The translations under genes were made by a program, and so were the position numbers. A stretch of 64,000 bases of DNA from UBA2966 sp965242505. Its GTDB lineage: Bacteria; Pseudomonadota; Alphaproteobacteria; UBA2966. Within the stretch, counting starts at the first letter, position 1. Every line of letters begins with the position of its first letter. The notes under the pieces are model-generated. The model searched no databases. It worked only from the letters and a program-made list of their open reading frames with translations, and was not told the DNA's origin. Positions 24,905 to 33,907 of this stretch are shown piece by piece. The stretch is from positions 3,224,001 to 3,288,000 of the forward strand of contig OZ251449.1 of assembly GCA_965242505.1 (NCBI GenBank), read 5' to 3'.

Positions 24905-26119
24905 ATGTCCCGAAACGCGACCGAGTGGCGGCGGCGGCCGACCCTCGCGCCGACGCACTACGTCGACCCCCGCATCTACACCGACCAGACCCTGTTCGAG
25001 GAGGAACGGGAGAAGATCTTCAAGAAGGTCTGGTCGGTCGTCTGCCACGAAAGCGAGGTTCCGAACGCCTGCGACTACCGGCGCTGCCGGCACATGAGCG
25101 GCAAGGAGCTCCTCGTCGTCCGCGGCGCGGACATGAAGATCCGCGCCTTCTACAACCACTGTTCCCACCGCGGGAACCTGCTGGCCATGGAGCCCGCGGG
25201 CAACGCCAGGTGGATCACCTGCATGTTCCACCAGTGGTCCTACGACACCCGGGGAAACTGCGTGGCGATCACGCGCCAGAAGGAAGGGTATCAGGACCGC
25301 ATCTCGCGGAAGGACATGGGCCTGCGCGAAGTCAGGACCGAGGTGGGTCTCGGCGGGTTCGTCTGGGTCAACGTCGACGACGGCTGCGGGCCGCTCGAGG
25401 AGTTCGTGGGCGACTCGCTGGACTACCTGAAGGACGAGCTGTCCGCGAGGCCGCTCGAGATCGTCAGCTACCACAAGGCGGTCGTGAACTCGAACTACAA
25501 GCTGTGGTACGACACCAACAGCGAGCTCTACCACGACTTCCTGCACCACCATAACCGCAAGATCGCCCTCATCCAGCCCGGCTACTGGGACCGCCGGGTG
25601 CGCGTCCACGACCACGGACACATCAGCGTCGATTCGATGGAGTGCCGCTACGACGCCTACGAAGGCAACGACGGACGGCAGCGGCGGCTGGGCTGGCCCG
25701 GAGGCGAGGCCGCCTGCCACAAGCTGATCGACCTGTTCCCGACCATGACCTTCATCCTCCGGGCGCCGGCCTTCCGCCTCGACACCATGGCGCCGCTGGC
25801 GCCGGACAAGGTCGCCATCGAGTTCCGCGGCTTCGCCGTCAAGGGAGATTCGGCCGAGGAGCGCGCGGCGCGGGTGCGCGACCACAACTCGATCTGGGGT
25901 CCCTTCGGGCGCAACCTGCCGGAAGACGAGATCGCCATCGTCGGCCAGATGATGGCGATGAGGGACGGCGACGACAGCGCCTACGTCCTGCACGGCCGGG
26001 AGGAGCCTTCCATCCAGAACGAGATCGGCATGCGCCACTATTACGGCGAATGGAGCAAATGGATGGAGCGCAGCGCCTCGGACCCGTTCGGCAACCGCGC
26101 CATCGCCGCGGCCGGGTAG
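24905..26119 (+). CDS. Rieske aromatic-ring-hydroxylating oxygenase, alpha subunit 1
   Basis: The catalytic large subunit (404 residues) of a ring-hydroxylating oxygenase. The Rieske [2Fe-2S] motif, CSHRGN and then CMFHQW, lies near residues 84-107. The mononuclear iron site is ELYHDFLHHH: His210, then three histidines at 214-216, with Glu207 where most members have the bridging aspartate. The substrate is unknown; electron-transfer ferredoxin and reductase genes are not in the window. The gene is followed by a beta subunit and a second alpha subunit of exactly the same length. Confidence 0.9.
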   Translation: MSRNATEWRRRPTLAPTHYVDPRIYTDQTLFEEEREKIFKKVWSVVCHESEVPNACDYRRCRHMSGKELLVVRGADMKIRAFYNHCSHRGNLLAMEPAGNARWITCMFHQWSYDTRGNCVAITRQKEGYQDRISRKDMGLREVRTEVGLGGFVWVNVDDGCGPLEEFVGDSLDYLKDELSARPLEIVSYHKAVVNSNYKLWYDTNSELYHDFLHHHNRKIALIQPGYWDRRVRVHDHGHISVDSMECRYDAYEGNDGRQRRLGWPGGEAACHKLIDLFPTMTFILRAPAFRLDTMAPLAPDKVAIEFRGFAVKGDSAEERAARVRDHNSIWGPFGRNLPEDEIAIVGQMMAMRDGDDSAYVLHGREEPSIQNEIGMRHYYGEWSKWMERSASDPFGNRAIAAAG

Positions 26120-26169
26120 GCCGGGAGCTCCCCGAACCCCCGCCGAGGCGCGACCGAGGACGACGAGAG

Positions 26170-26676
26170 ATGGCGACGACCGGCTCCGGCTTCGAGTCCC
26201 TGGCGGAACGGGAAAAGGCGGTGCGGGAGCTCGTGGCCCGGACCTGCCTGACGATGGACGCCTACGACTTCGCCGGCTACCTCGATCTCTGCCATCCGGA
26301 CTTCCGGTACACGATCACCACCTACAGCCCCGAGCTGCGCAAGGACATCACGTGGCTCGACCACGATTTCGCCGGCATGAAGACCCTGCTGGAGGTGCTG
26401 CCGCTGCACGCGAGCGACCACTTCCTGCGCCTCGTCATGTCCCGGCATCTCGGCGTCTACACCGTCGACTACAGCGAGAACGACACGCGCGCCGCGGTGG
26501 TCTCGGGCCTCCAGGTCTTCAATACCGCCAGGGACGGCGGCGTCACCGAGCTTCTCGCCGTGGCGAAATACCACGACGTCGTCGCCCTCGAGGGCGGCGA
26601 GGCCCGGTTGCTCGTCCGGGAGGTCCGCCTCGACACCCGGATGCTCGGCGAGACCGGCTCCCTGATCCCGTTCTGA
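26170..26676 (+). CDS. Aromatic-ring-hydroxylating oxygenase, beta subunit
   Basis: The small structural subunit (168 residues) of the alpha3beta3 oxygenase, with an SnoaL/cystatin-like fold. The N-terminal half shows LTMDAYDFAGYLDLCHPDF, typical of beta subunits, and there is no cofactor motif, as expected. It starts 50 bases after alpha subunit 1 and lies before alpha subunit 2, so one beta subunit may serve both alpha subunits. The ATG at 26170 follows an ACGAGAG purine stretch. Confidence 0.88.
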   Translation: MATTGSGFESLAEREKAVRELVARTCLTMDAYDFAGYLDLCHPDFRYTITTYSPELRKDITWLDHDFAGMKTLLEVLPLHASDHFLRLVMSRHLGVYTVDYSENDTRAAVVSGLQVFNTARDGGVTELLAVAKYHDVVALEGGEARLLVREVRLDTRMLGETGSLIPF

Positions 26677-26774
26677 CGGGCCGCCCCGGCTCCGGGCGGG
26701 CGCCGGGGACATGGTACGATGGAATCCCGCCGCGCGGACGGACGCGGCGGCAGGTTGCTGCGAGGGAGGCAGGC

Positions 26775-27989
26775 ATGGCGCGCACCGACGCTCAATGGCG
26801 GACGAGACCGAACCTTCCGCCGACTCACTACGTCGATCCCCGTGTCTACACGGACCAGACGCTGTTCGAGGAAGAGCGCGAGAAGATCCTCGAGAAGACG
26901 TGGGCGATCGTCTGCCACGAGAGCGAGGTTCCCGACGCCTACGATTTCCGCCGCTGCCAGCACATGAGCGGCAAGGAGCTCCTGGTCGTGCGCGGCGGGG
27001 ACATGCGAATCCGCGTCTTCTACAACCAGTGTCCGCACCGGGGGAACGTGCTGGCCTTCGAGCCGTCGGGGAACGCGCGGCGCATCACCTGCATCTTCCA
27101 CCTGTGGTCGTTCGACGCCAGGGGCGATTGCGTCGAGATCACGCGCGAGAAGGAAGGGTTCCAGGATCGCCTGTCCCGGAAGGACGTGGGGCTCCGCAAG
27201 GTGAGGTCGGAGATGGACATGGGCGGGTTCGTCTGGGTCAACGTTGACGACGACTGCGAGCCGCTCGCCGCCTTCCTGGGCGATTCGATCGAGTTCCTGC
27301 GCGGCGAGCTGACCGCGGCGCCCCTGGAGATCATGTGCTACCACAAGGCGATCGTGCCCACGAACTACAAGCTCTGGCACGACACCAACCGCGATCTCTA
27401 TCACGAGTTCCTGCACCGCCAGAACCGCCTGATCGCGATGGGCCAGCCCGGATACCTGGACCGCCGGTATCACCTGCACGTCCATGGCCACGTCACCGCC
27501 GACCCCTCGGTCAACAGCTACGAGAACATCGAGAAGGACAGCGGCGTCGAGAGGCGGATGGGCTGGCCGGGCGGCGAGGCCGCGCTGCACAAGCTCTGCA
27601 ACCTCTTCCCGACCGTGACCTACAACATGCGGCCGCCGGCGTTGCGCATCGACACCATGACGCCGCTCGGACCCGAGGAGACGATCGTCGAGTTCCGGGG
27701 CTTCGGCATCAAGGGCGATTCGCCCGAGGAACGCCGGGAGCGTCTGCGGGACTACAACTCCTTCTGGGGACCCTTCGGCCGCAACCTGCCCGAGGACTTC
27801 ATCGCCATCGTCGGCCAGTCGATCGGCCTCAACCACGGGCGCGGCAGCCCCTACATCCTGCACGGGCGCGAGGAGGAAACGCCCCATAGCGAGGTCTGTA
27901 TCCGCCACTACTTCGCGGAGTGGGGCCGGATGATGGGCCGCGCCGCCGCCGACCCCTTCGGCGAGCTCCCGGCCATCGCCGCCGAATAG
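26775..27989 (+). CDS. Rieske aromatic-ring-hydroxylating oxygenase, alpha subunit 2
   Basis: A paralogue of alpha subunit 1, of the same length (404 residues) and clearly similar along its whole sequence, including the shared motifs HYVDPR and EEEREKI near the N-terminus and CPHRGN...CIFHLW for the Rieske cluster. The iron-site segment differs: RDLYHEFLHRQN has Asp207 and His210, but only one of the three histidines at 214-216 is kept. Tandem duplication followed by divergence is the simplest explanation. It starts after a GAGGGAGG ribosome site. The different iron-site residues suggest a different substrate or altered activity. Confidence 0.9.
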   Translation: MARTDAQWRTRPNLPPTHYVDPRVYTDQTLFEEEREKILEKTWAIVCHESEVPDAYDFRRCQHMSGKELLVVRGGDMRIRVFYNQCPHRGNVLAFEPSGNARRITCIFHLWSFDARGDCVEITREKEGFQDRLSRKDVGLRKVRSEMDMGGFVWVNVDDDCEPLAAFLGDSIEFLRGELTAAPLEIMCYHKAIVPTNYKLWHDTNRDLYHEFLHRQNRLIAMGQPGYLDRRYHLHVHGHVTADPSVNSYENIEKDSGVERRMGWPGGEAALHKLCNLFPTVTYNMRPPALRIDTMTPLGPEETIVEFRGFGIKGDSPEERRERLRDYNSFWGPFGRNLPEDFIAIVGQSIGLNHGRGSPYILHGREEETPHSEVCIRHYFAEWGRMMGRAAADPFGELPAIAAE

Positions 27990-28158
27990 GCCCGGGTCCG
28001 GCGGCGGCGGTCATGGCGGAAGAGGACGAACCGATGGCGCGCCGGAGCTCGTCGATGCCGATCCCCCGCATGGCGAGTCGATCCGCCTCGCAATCTCGTA
28101 TGGAGTTCGGAGGCGGCAAGCTTTCAAATGGTCCCTGATCGAAACGATTGAAAATACG

Positions 28159-28401
28159 ATGCGCTTGCGCGTTGAACATCTGGCTGACGGCCCGGGCTCG
28201 GGCGAAGTCGTGATTGCCGTGACCACGGCCTCGGGATCGAAGGAACAGGTTGTGGTTGACAGGACGACCGTTGAAGAAGACGCCATCGAAATCGGCCATC
28301 CGATACACTGCGGCGAAGATCGATGGTTGGTGGAGTTGCCGCGCGAATCGGCCTCGGGGAAATGGAGATTGTGGGTTCCGCCAACGTCGTTGCGCGACTG
28401 A
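28159..28401 (+). CDS. Small hypothetical protein upstream of a dcd remnant
   Basis: An 80-residue acidic protein beginning MRLRVEHLADGPGSGEVV and ending with the motif SASGKWRLWVPP. I do not recognise a named family. The frame stays open upstream into SIRLAISYGVRRRQAFKW without a usable start codon, and the ATG at 28159 has no clear ribosome site, so the 5' end may be missing. Three bases after its stop begins the truncated dCTP deaminase-like frame, which suggests the two were once one operon. The flanking stretch 27990-28158 has no other gene. Confidence 0.5.
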   Translation: MRLRVEHLADGPGSGEVVIAVTTASGSKEQVVVDRTTVEEDAIEIGHPIHCGEDRWLVELPRESASGKWRLWVPPTSLRD

Positions 28402-28404
28402 TAG

Positions 28405-28506
28405 ATGATCCTCACTGACCGCGAGATCAGGATCACTCTTGACAAGGGTCAGGTAATTCTCGATCCACCGCCCGCCGCGACGGCGGTCACAACGCCAGCG
28501 CGCTGA
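28405..28506 (+). pseudogene. N-terminal remnant of a dCTP deaminase-like gene
   Basis: The frame reads MILTDREIRITLDKGQVILD and then PPP, which closely matches the conserved start of dCTP deaminases (MxLSDxxIxxxLxxGxxxIxP). After about 24 residues the homology stops, where the sequence runs into the 3' end of the convergent TauE gene, and the frame closes at 28506. Only the first tenth of a normal 190-residue gene remains. Deletion or recombination at the tauE 3' end probably removed the rest. Confidence 0.6.
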
Positions 28507-29230
28507 CGCCGATCCCGGCGAGGAGCCACAACACGAACCGGCGGTAGGCGGCGGGCGAGGCGCGCCGCGCCAGCAGCGACCCCAGCCGCACGCCCGCGGA
28601 ATAGGGAAGCAGCAGCGCCAGCATACGGAGAACCGTGGCCGGGCCGACGGCGCCGGCGAGGATCAGCGCCGTCGCCATCAGGACCGCCAAGCCGTAGGTC
28701 ACGACGTAGATGTTGGCGCGGATTTCGGCCAGCTCGCCAGGCCACGAGACGAAGTACATGCTGACGATCGACCCGCCGCCCGACATGAAGCCGCTGAGAG
28801 CCCCGCTGGACACGCCGACGGCCAGGTTCGCGGCGAGATTCCGCGGGCCGCGATAGGTCCAGCCGGACAGCATGATCAGGGCGAAGGCGACGATCAGGGC
28901 GCCGATCGCGCGCCTCACGGTCTCCGGCTCGTTGCTCAGCAGCGTCGCGGCGCCGCACGGGACCCCGACCAGGGCGGCCAGGAGGATCGGTCCCACGACG
29001 GGCCAGTTGGCGGCGCGGACGCCATGCGGCAGGAGCTGGGCTCCGCCGATGGCGACGGACATCCCCACGATCGCCAGCGCCGACGCCGGGTCGTAGACCC
29101 ACGCCAGCAGCGGCGCCATGCTGAGGCCGGCGCCGAAGCCCGCGAACCCGAAGATCGAGCCGCCCATCAGCGCGATCCCGACGGCCAGCGCGAACCGCGC
29201 CGTCAGGAAGTCCGCGAACAGTTCGGGCAT
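28487..29230 (-). CDS. TauE/SafE family anion permease
   Basis: A 247-residue polytopic membrane protein of the sulfite exporter TauE/SafE (DUF81) family, with about eight hydrophobic helices. The paired signatures are FGFAGFGAGLSMAPLLAW in the first half and SGALSGFMSGGGSIVSMYF in the second. Members move sulfite, sulfoacetate or other organic anions. The closest related gene in the window is the other TauE at 33908; both border catabolic genes. The substrate is unknown. Confidence 0.88.
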   Translation of the reverse strand: MPELFADFLTARFALAVGIALMGGSIFGFAGFGAGLSMAPLLAWVYDPASALAIVGMSVAIGGAQLLPHGVRAANWPVVGPILLAALVGVPCGAATLLSNEPETVRRAIGALIVAFALIMLSGWTYRGPRNLAANLAVGVSSGALSGFMSGGGSIVSMYFVSWPGELAEIRANIYVVTYGLAVLMATALILAGAVGPATVLRMLALLLPYSAGVRLGSLLARRASPAAYRRFVLWLLAGIGVSALAL

Positions 29231-29312
29231 CGGGGGAACGGGACGGCGCGGGGAACCGACGCGCGAAGGCGGACGCCGGAAGCGTCGGTCCCGACGGTCG
29301 AGGCGGCGCTGA

Positions 29313-29566
29313 CCCGCATGTCACATACCGGCAGGGATCGAGGGTTGCGCGGCGTTGCGGGACCGCGGTCCACCCCCCTCCCGACCTCCCCCCTGTTCAA
29401 GGGGGAGGAGTGTGGATGACTCCTTTCCGTCCCCCCTCGTTCTCCCTCCCCCTTGCAGGGGGAGGGTCGGGGTGGGGGTCGCGCCAGGGAGGAGAAGCGC
29501 GAACGGACCCTGCGGCGCTCCCATCGCCGGATGAGGCTTGCGGACGGGCAGTGCGAGAAGTGCGGG
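29313..29566 (+). repeat. MITE-like element, copy 3
   Basis: A complete 254-base copy: it starts CCCGCATGTCACATAC and ends GTGCGAGAAGTGCGGG, an imperfect inverted-repeat pair, and has both G/C palindromes. Its right end touches the stop codon of the convergent class II aldolase gene (CTA at 29567). It fills the gap 29231-29566 except for about 80 bases before it, in which nothing was recognised. Confidence 0.85.
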
Positions 29567-30340
29567 CTAATCCTTGTAGGACGGATCGACGCGCTCGGCC
29601 CAGCGGACGAGGCCGGCGAAGTCCCGCTCGCAGTGCGCCGGACCGAAGCTCTCGAACTGCCGGGCCGTGTGTTCCGCGACGTCCTCCGGCGTCTCCAGGA
29701 TCCCGGCGCCGGTCGACATGGCGTCGATCTGAACCTGGCTGCACGTCTCCAGATAGAACATGAGGTGCATGCTGTGCGCGACGCTCGCGCCCGCCGTCAG
29801 GAGGCCGTGATTCCGCAGGATCATCGCGTTGTGCGGGCCGAGATCGCGGATCAGGCGTTCGCCCTCGCTCGGGTCATGGGCTATGCCCTCGAACGCATGG
29901 TAGCCGATCCGGTTGTGGAAACGGCACGATTGCTGGTCGATGGTCAACAGGCCGCAGTCCATGGCGGAGATCGCCATGCCCGCCCGCGTGTGGGTATGCA
30001 TCACCGAGTTCACGTCCGGCCGCCCGGCGAGGATGGCGCTGTGGATGGTGAAGCCTGCCGGGTTCACCCCGTAGTCCGACTCGGTGAGCTGGTTGCCGTC
30101 GTAATCGACCTTGATCAGGCTCGACGCCGTGATCTCCTCGAAGAAGAGGCCATGGGGATTGAGGAGGAACGCGCCGTCCTCCCCCGGCGCCCGCGCCGAG
30201 ATGTGGGACGCGCCCAGATAGGTCCAGCCCTGCAAGGCGGCGATGCGGTAGGCCGCCGCCAGTCGGACCCGCGTCTCCCACTCCGCCTCCGAAACGCCGC
30301 CGCGCGCCGCTTCCGACGTGTCCAACGCTCTGATCGACAT
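29567..30340 (-). CDS. Class II aldolase/adducin family protein
   Basis: A 257-residue zinc-dependent protein of the class II aldolase/adducin family. The metal-binding motifs are VMHTHTRAG near residue 115 and LRNHGLLTAG near 178, and the N-terminal part has SHISARAPGEDGAFLLNPHG. Such proteins are aldolases, epimerases or decarboxylases; this group is often called decarboxylating or simply class II aldolase. The stop codon is supplied at the edge of a MITE-like element. The gene is isolated on its strand. Confidence 0.87.
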   Translation of the reverse strand: MSIRALDTSEAARGGVSEAEWETRVRLAAAYRIAALQGWTYLGASHISARAPGEDGAFLLNPHGLFFEEITASSLIKVDYDGNQLTESDYGVNPAGFTIHSAILAGRPDVNSVMHTHTRAGMAISAMDCGLLTIDQQSCRFHNRIGYHAFEGIAHDPSEGERLIRDLGPHNAMILRNHGLLTAGASVAHSMHLMFYLETCSQVQIDAMSTGAGILETPEDVAEHTARQFESFGPAHCERDFAGLVRWAERVDPSYKD

Positions 30341-30389
30341 GCGTTCTCTCCCTGAATTCCGCCGCCCCGCCGTAGTCTCGCCCGACCAC

Positions 30390-30407
30390 TATAGCATTTA
30401 TAGCATT
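30390..30407. repeat. Tandem 9-mer in the aldolase upstream region
   Basis: TATAGCATT occurs twice in a row, 50 bases upstream of the class II aldolase start, in otherwise GC-rich DNA. Read on the minus strand it gives AATGCTATAAATGCTATA, which could supply a -10 box or a regulator site. Confidence 0.5.
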
Positions 30408-30435
30408 CCGCCGGCGCCGTCGAACGGCCGCCCTC

Positions 30436-30804
30436 GTTCAATACATATGAGACACTGAGCGAGCCGTTGCGGGGCCGCGGACCCCCCTCCCGACCTCCCC
30501 CCTGCCAGGGGGGAGGAGTGTGGATGGCAGGGGGGAAGCGCGCGGCGCCCCCCTTCTTCTCCCTCTCCCTTGCAGGGGGAGGGCCGGGGTGGGGGTCGCG
30601 CCTGGGGAGCGCGCGCGGCGTTGCGGGGCCGTGGACCTCCCCTCCCGGCCTCCCCCCTGCCAGAGGGGAGGAGTGTGGATGGCAGGGGGAAGCGCGTGGC
30701 GCCCCCCTTCTTCTCCCTCTCCCTTGCAGGGGGAGGGTCGGGGTGGGGGTCGCGCCGGGGGAGGAGCGCAAACGGCCCCTGCGGCGTCTCGCATGTGTCT
30801 GAAC
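30436..30804 (+). repeat. MITE-like element, tandem double copy 4
   Basis: Two consecutive modules of the dispersed element, each with a CTCCCCCCTGCCAG-type palindrome and a CTCCCTCTCCCTTGCAGGG palindrome, are joined at about 30610. The left end is of the second subtype, GTTCAATACATATGAGACAC, and the right end CTCGCATGTGTCTGAAC is a rough inverted match to it. It occupies most of the gap 30341-30831 between two minus-strand genes. No coding sequence was recognised there. Confidence 0.85.
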
Positions 30805-30831
30805 TTGGTCAACGGCGGGAAAGGTCCGGGA

Positions 30832-31626
30832 TCAGGACCACGGCAGGTCGCCGCCGCCCGTGACGTTGACGTTGGTCCCGGTGATGAAGCTTCCGGCGTC
30901 CGAGCACAGCAGGAGCGCGGCGCCCACGAGATCCTCCGGCAGTCCGGCGCGGCCCATCGGGCTCGTCCGTTCGATCATCGCCCGCCAGTCCGCTTCGTTT
31001 CGCCGCCGAAAGCGGTTGCGGTCGGTCTCGATGAGGCCCGGGGAGAGGTTGTTGATGGTGACGCCCGACTTCACGTACCGGCGGCTCAGGTTCACGATCA
31101 GGTTGTGCTGGGCGCTCTTCAGGCCCGCGTAGACCGCGAGCTCGATGATGGGGTTGGCCTGCTGCACGCTGCCGATCGTCAGGACCCGGCCCCAGCCCCG
31201 TTCCGCCATCGGAGGCAGCGCCCGCTGAAGGAGCTGGATGGGGACGCGGTAGTTCATGCGGCACTGGAGGTCGATCTGCTCGACCGTGACGTCCTCGAAG
31301 GAGCAGGGAATCTGGATGTTGGCGTTGCTCACCAGGACGTCGATGCGCCCCAACGCCGCGACCGCCCGGTCGCACGCGTCGAGGACGGCGCCGTCGACCG
31401 AGAGATCGCCCTCGATCGCGAAGGCCCTCGCGCCATGCGACCGCGCCTCGTCGACGAACGCCTCCGCGGCGTCCGGGACGCCGACCTCGGCGTCGAACGC
31501 CGACGTGTGGTTGATCGCCACGTCGGCGCCATGCTCCGCCAGCGCCAGCGCGATGGCGCGGCCTATTCCCCGGCTCGCGCCCGTCACGAACGCGGTTCGA
31601 CCGGACATGTCGAAACGGCCATCCAT
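30832..31626 (-). CDS. Short-chain dehydrogenase/reductase family oxidoreductase
   Basis: A 264-residue NAD(P)-dependent oxidoreductase with the classical SDR fold. The cofactor motif TGASRGIG is at residues 15-22, the N-S-Y-K catalytic set is visible as SNANIQ, GSVQQA and YAGLKSAQ, and the C-terminus has NLSPGLIETDR. The family oxidises or reduces alcohols and ketones of many kinds; the substrate is unknown. It is divergent from the iron alcohol dehydrogenase across 167 bases. Confidence 0.9.
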   Translation of the reverse strand: MDGRFDMSGRTAFVTGASRGIGRAIALALAEHGADVAINHTSAFDAEVGVPDAAEAFVDEARSHGARAFAIEGDLSVDGAVLDACDRAVAALGRIDVLVSNANIQIPCSFEDVTVEQIDLQCRMNYRVPIQLLQRALPPMAERGWGRVLTIGSVQQANPIIELAVYAGLKSAQHNLIVNLSRRYVKSGVTINNLSPGLIETDRNRFRRRNEADWRAMIERTSPMGRAGLPEDLVGAALLLCSDAGSFITGTNVNVTGGGDLPWS

Positions 31627-31793
31627 GTTCCCCTCCCGGTTTGTGATCCGATGCGGCGCCCACTATGCCACGCCGACCGGGCCGTCCCCTCCTCCCTCGA
31701 ACGGCCGAGAGGGGGTCGCGCGGGCTGCGATGGGGCGCGGCGATGATGGTAGAGTGAGGGGACGGCGGTTCCGGCGCGGGGAAGGACGGCTTC

Positions 31794-32975
31794 ATGGCGC
31801 TCATCAACTACCTGACGAAGATCCAATTCGACCGCGGCGCGGTTCGGCTCGCGGCGGACGAGCTCGCGGCCCTCGGAGTGGGGAGGCCCATGATCGTGAC
31901 CGACCGGGGCGTCCGCGGCGCGGGCCTTCTCGATCCCGTTCTCTCCGCCATCGCCCGCGGCCCGGAGCCCGCGATCTTCGACCGGACGCCCGGAAACCCG
32001 ACGGAAGAGGCCCTCGAGGCGGCTCTCGCGCTCTATCGGGAGCGCGGATGCGACGGCCTGATCGGCGTTGGCGGCGGCTCGTCGATCGACCTCGCCAAGG
32101 GCGTCGCCCTCATGGCGACTCATGAACCTCCCCTGGAACGGTACGCGGCCATACTCGGCGGCGTGGACAGGATCACGGACGGCGTCGCGCCGGTCGTCGC
32201 CGTTCCCACGACCGCCGGGACGGGAAGCGAAGTCGGCCGCGCCGCCCTGCTCACGCTCCGGGACGGGCGGAAACTCGCGTTTCTCGCGCCTTGCATGATC
32301 CCGAGCGCGGCCATCTGCGACCCGGATCTGACGCTGGGCCTGCCGCCCGGCCTCACCGCGGCGACGGGCATGGACGCCCTGACGCATTGCATCGAGACCT
32401 TCCTGTCGCCGCGCGTGAACCCGCCCGCCGACGCCATCGCCCTCGACGGGGTCGCGCGCGCGGCGCGGTTCATCGAGCGCGCCGTCGCCGACGGGACGGA
32501 CGGCGAGGCCCGCTGGCACATGATGATGGCCTCCCTCCAGGGCGGCATGGCGTTTCAGAAGGGCCTCGGCGCCGTCCACGCCATGTCCCATCCCCTCGGC
32601 GGCCTGGGCGAGCCGTCGCTGCACCACGGAACGCTGAACGCCGTGATCCTGCCGACGGCGCTCCGCTTCAACGCCGGCCACGTCGGCGACAAGTACGACC
32701 GGCTGCGCGACGCCATGGGGCTCCCCGCCGGCGCGGACGTCGCGGAGGCCATCGAGGCGCTCAACCGCCGGATCGGGATGCCCGCGAACCTGCGGGAGAT
32801 GGGCGTCCCGGACGAGGTCCTTCCCCGCATGGTCGAAGGCGCGGCGGCCGATCACAGCAACCCGTCGAACCCGCGGCCCGCGGACGCCCCGGCCTACGAA
32901 CGCCTGTTCGCCGAGGCCATGGGTCGGGACCGCGCCGTTCGACCGGAACGCCGCGCGCGGGAGTCGCCGCAATGA
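31794..32975 (+). CDS. Iron-containing alcohol dehydrogenase
   Basis: A 393-residue group III alcohol dehydrogenase. The nucleotide-binding motif GVGGGSSIDLAKG is near residue 90 and PTTAGTGSEVG near 138. Metal ligands can be read as Asp in CDPDLTLG, His in MDALTHCIE, His in AVHAMSHPLGG and His in SLHHGTLNA. The product is an aldehyde or ketone; the physiological alcohol is unknown. Its stop codon overlaps the ATG of the next gene (ATGA), so the two are translationally coupled. Confidence 0.92.
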   Translation: MALINYLTKIQFDRGAVRLAADELAALGVGRPMIVTDRGVRGAGLLDPVLSAIARGPEPAIFDRTPGNPTEEALEAALALYRERGCDGLIGVGGGSSIDLAKGVALMATHEPPLERYAAILGGVDRITDGVAPVVAVPTTAGTGSEVGRAALLTLRDGRKLAFLAPCMIPSAAICDPDLTLGLPPGLTAATGMDALTHCIETFLSPRVNPPADAIALDGVARAARFIERAVADGTDGEARWHMMMASLQGGMAFQKGLGAVHAMSHPLGGLGEPSLHHGTLNAVILPTALRFNAGHVGDKYDRLRDAMGLPAGADVAEAIEALNRRIGMPANLREMGVPDEVLPRMVEGAAADHSNPSNPRPADAPAYERLFAEAMGRDRAVRPERRARESPQ

Positions 32976-33868
32976 CGCGCAAGCTGGGATTCATCGGCCT
33001 CGGCAGCATGGGGATGCCGATGGCGCGGCATCTGCTGAAGGCCGGGCGCGAGCTCGTCGTTCACGACCTCGACCGGACGGCCGTCGAGGAGGCGGAGCGC
33101 GACGGCGCCGAGGCGGCGACGTCGCCGATGGACGTGGGATCGCGCGCGGAGATCGTCTTCGCCTGCGTGAATACGCCCCAGGCCCTGTTCGACGTCGCGC
33201 TCGGCGAGGACGGTGCCTGCCGCGGCGGCCTGTCTCGCGTCTTCGTCGATCTCTCGACCACCGGTCCGGCCATGGAGCGGCGGGTCGCGGCCGGCCTCGA
33301 GGGAACGGGCGTCGCTCTCGTCGACTCGCCGATCAGCGGCGGTCGGTGCGGGGCGATCGCCGGAACCCTCGCCGTCATGATGGCGGGATCCGACGCGGCG
33401 TGCCGCGAGGTCGAGCCGCTCGTCGGGGCGTTCGGCGCGAACGTCTTTCGCGTCGGCGACACGCCGGGGCAGGCGCAGACCATGAAGGTCGCCAACACCC
33501 TGATGGCGAGCGCCGCCTCCGCCGTCACCGCCGAGGTCCTCGTCATGGGCGTCAAGGCGGGCCTCGACCCGCATCTGATGATCGACGTGTTCAACGCCAG
33601 CACGGCCCGCAATTCCGCGACCCTGGAGAAGTTCCCCGACGCCGTGCTGACCCGGACCTTCGATCTCGGGTCGATGCACGCCATCGTCCTGAAGGACCTC
33701 GACCTGTACCTGGAGGCGGCCGGGGCCGTCGGCGCCCCGCTCATGCTGGGTCCCGCGGTCGTCGACATGTGGAAGAAGAGCATGGCCGCCAACGGCGAAC
33801 GGTCGGACAACTCGACGATCGTGAAGTTCGTCGAGTCGCGGGGCGGAGTCGTCGTCGGCTCGGAATGA
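32972..33868 (+). CDS. NAD(P)-dependent beta-hydroxyacid dehydrogenase (3-HIBADH family)
   Basis: A 298-residue oxidoreductase of the 3-hydroxyisobutyrate / tartronate semialdehyde dehydrogenase family. The Rossmann motif GFIGLGSMGMPMARHL opens the protein, the substrate motif DSPISGGRCGA lies near residue 120, and the catalytic lysine is in KVANTLMA near 172. It probably oxidises a 3-hydroxy acid to a semialdehyde. It overlaps the alcohol dehydrogenase by four bases and is followed after 39 bases by a TauE-type permease, which suggests one catabolic operon of uptake or export plus oxidation. Confidence 0.9.
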   Translation: MTRKLGFIGLGSMGMPMARHLLKAGRELVVHDLDRTAVEEAERDGAEAATSPMDVGSRAEIVFACVNTPQALFDVALGEDGACRGGLSRVFVDLSTTGPAMERRVAAGLEGTGVALVDSPISGGRCGAIAGTLAVMMAGSDAACREVEPLVGAFGANVFRVGDTPGQAQTMKVANTLMASAASAVTAEVLVMGVKAGLDPHLMIDVFNASTARNSATLEKFPDAVLTRTFDLGSMHAIVLKDLDLYLEAAGAVGAPLMLGPAVVDMWKKSMAANGERSDNSTIVKFVESRGGVVVGSE

Positions 33869-33907
33869 CGCCCCGGCGCGCGCGCCCGAGCCCTCCCTGA
33901 GCCTTCC

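Noticed and set aside
30436..30804. Possible CRISPR array in the double element
   Set aside because: There are only two modules of about 180 bases, not short repeats with unique spacers, and no cas genes are in the window.
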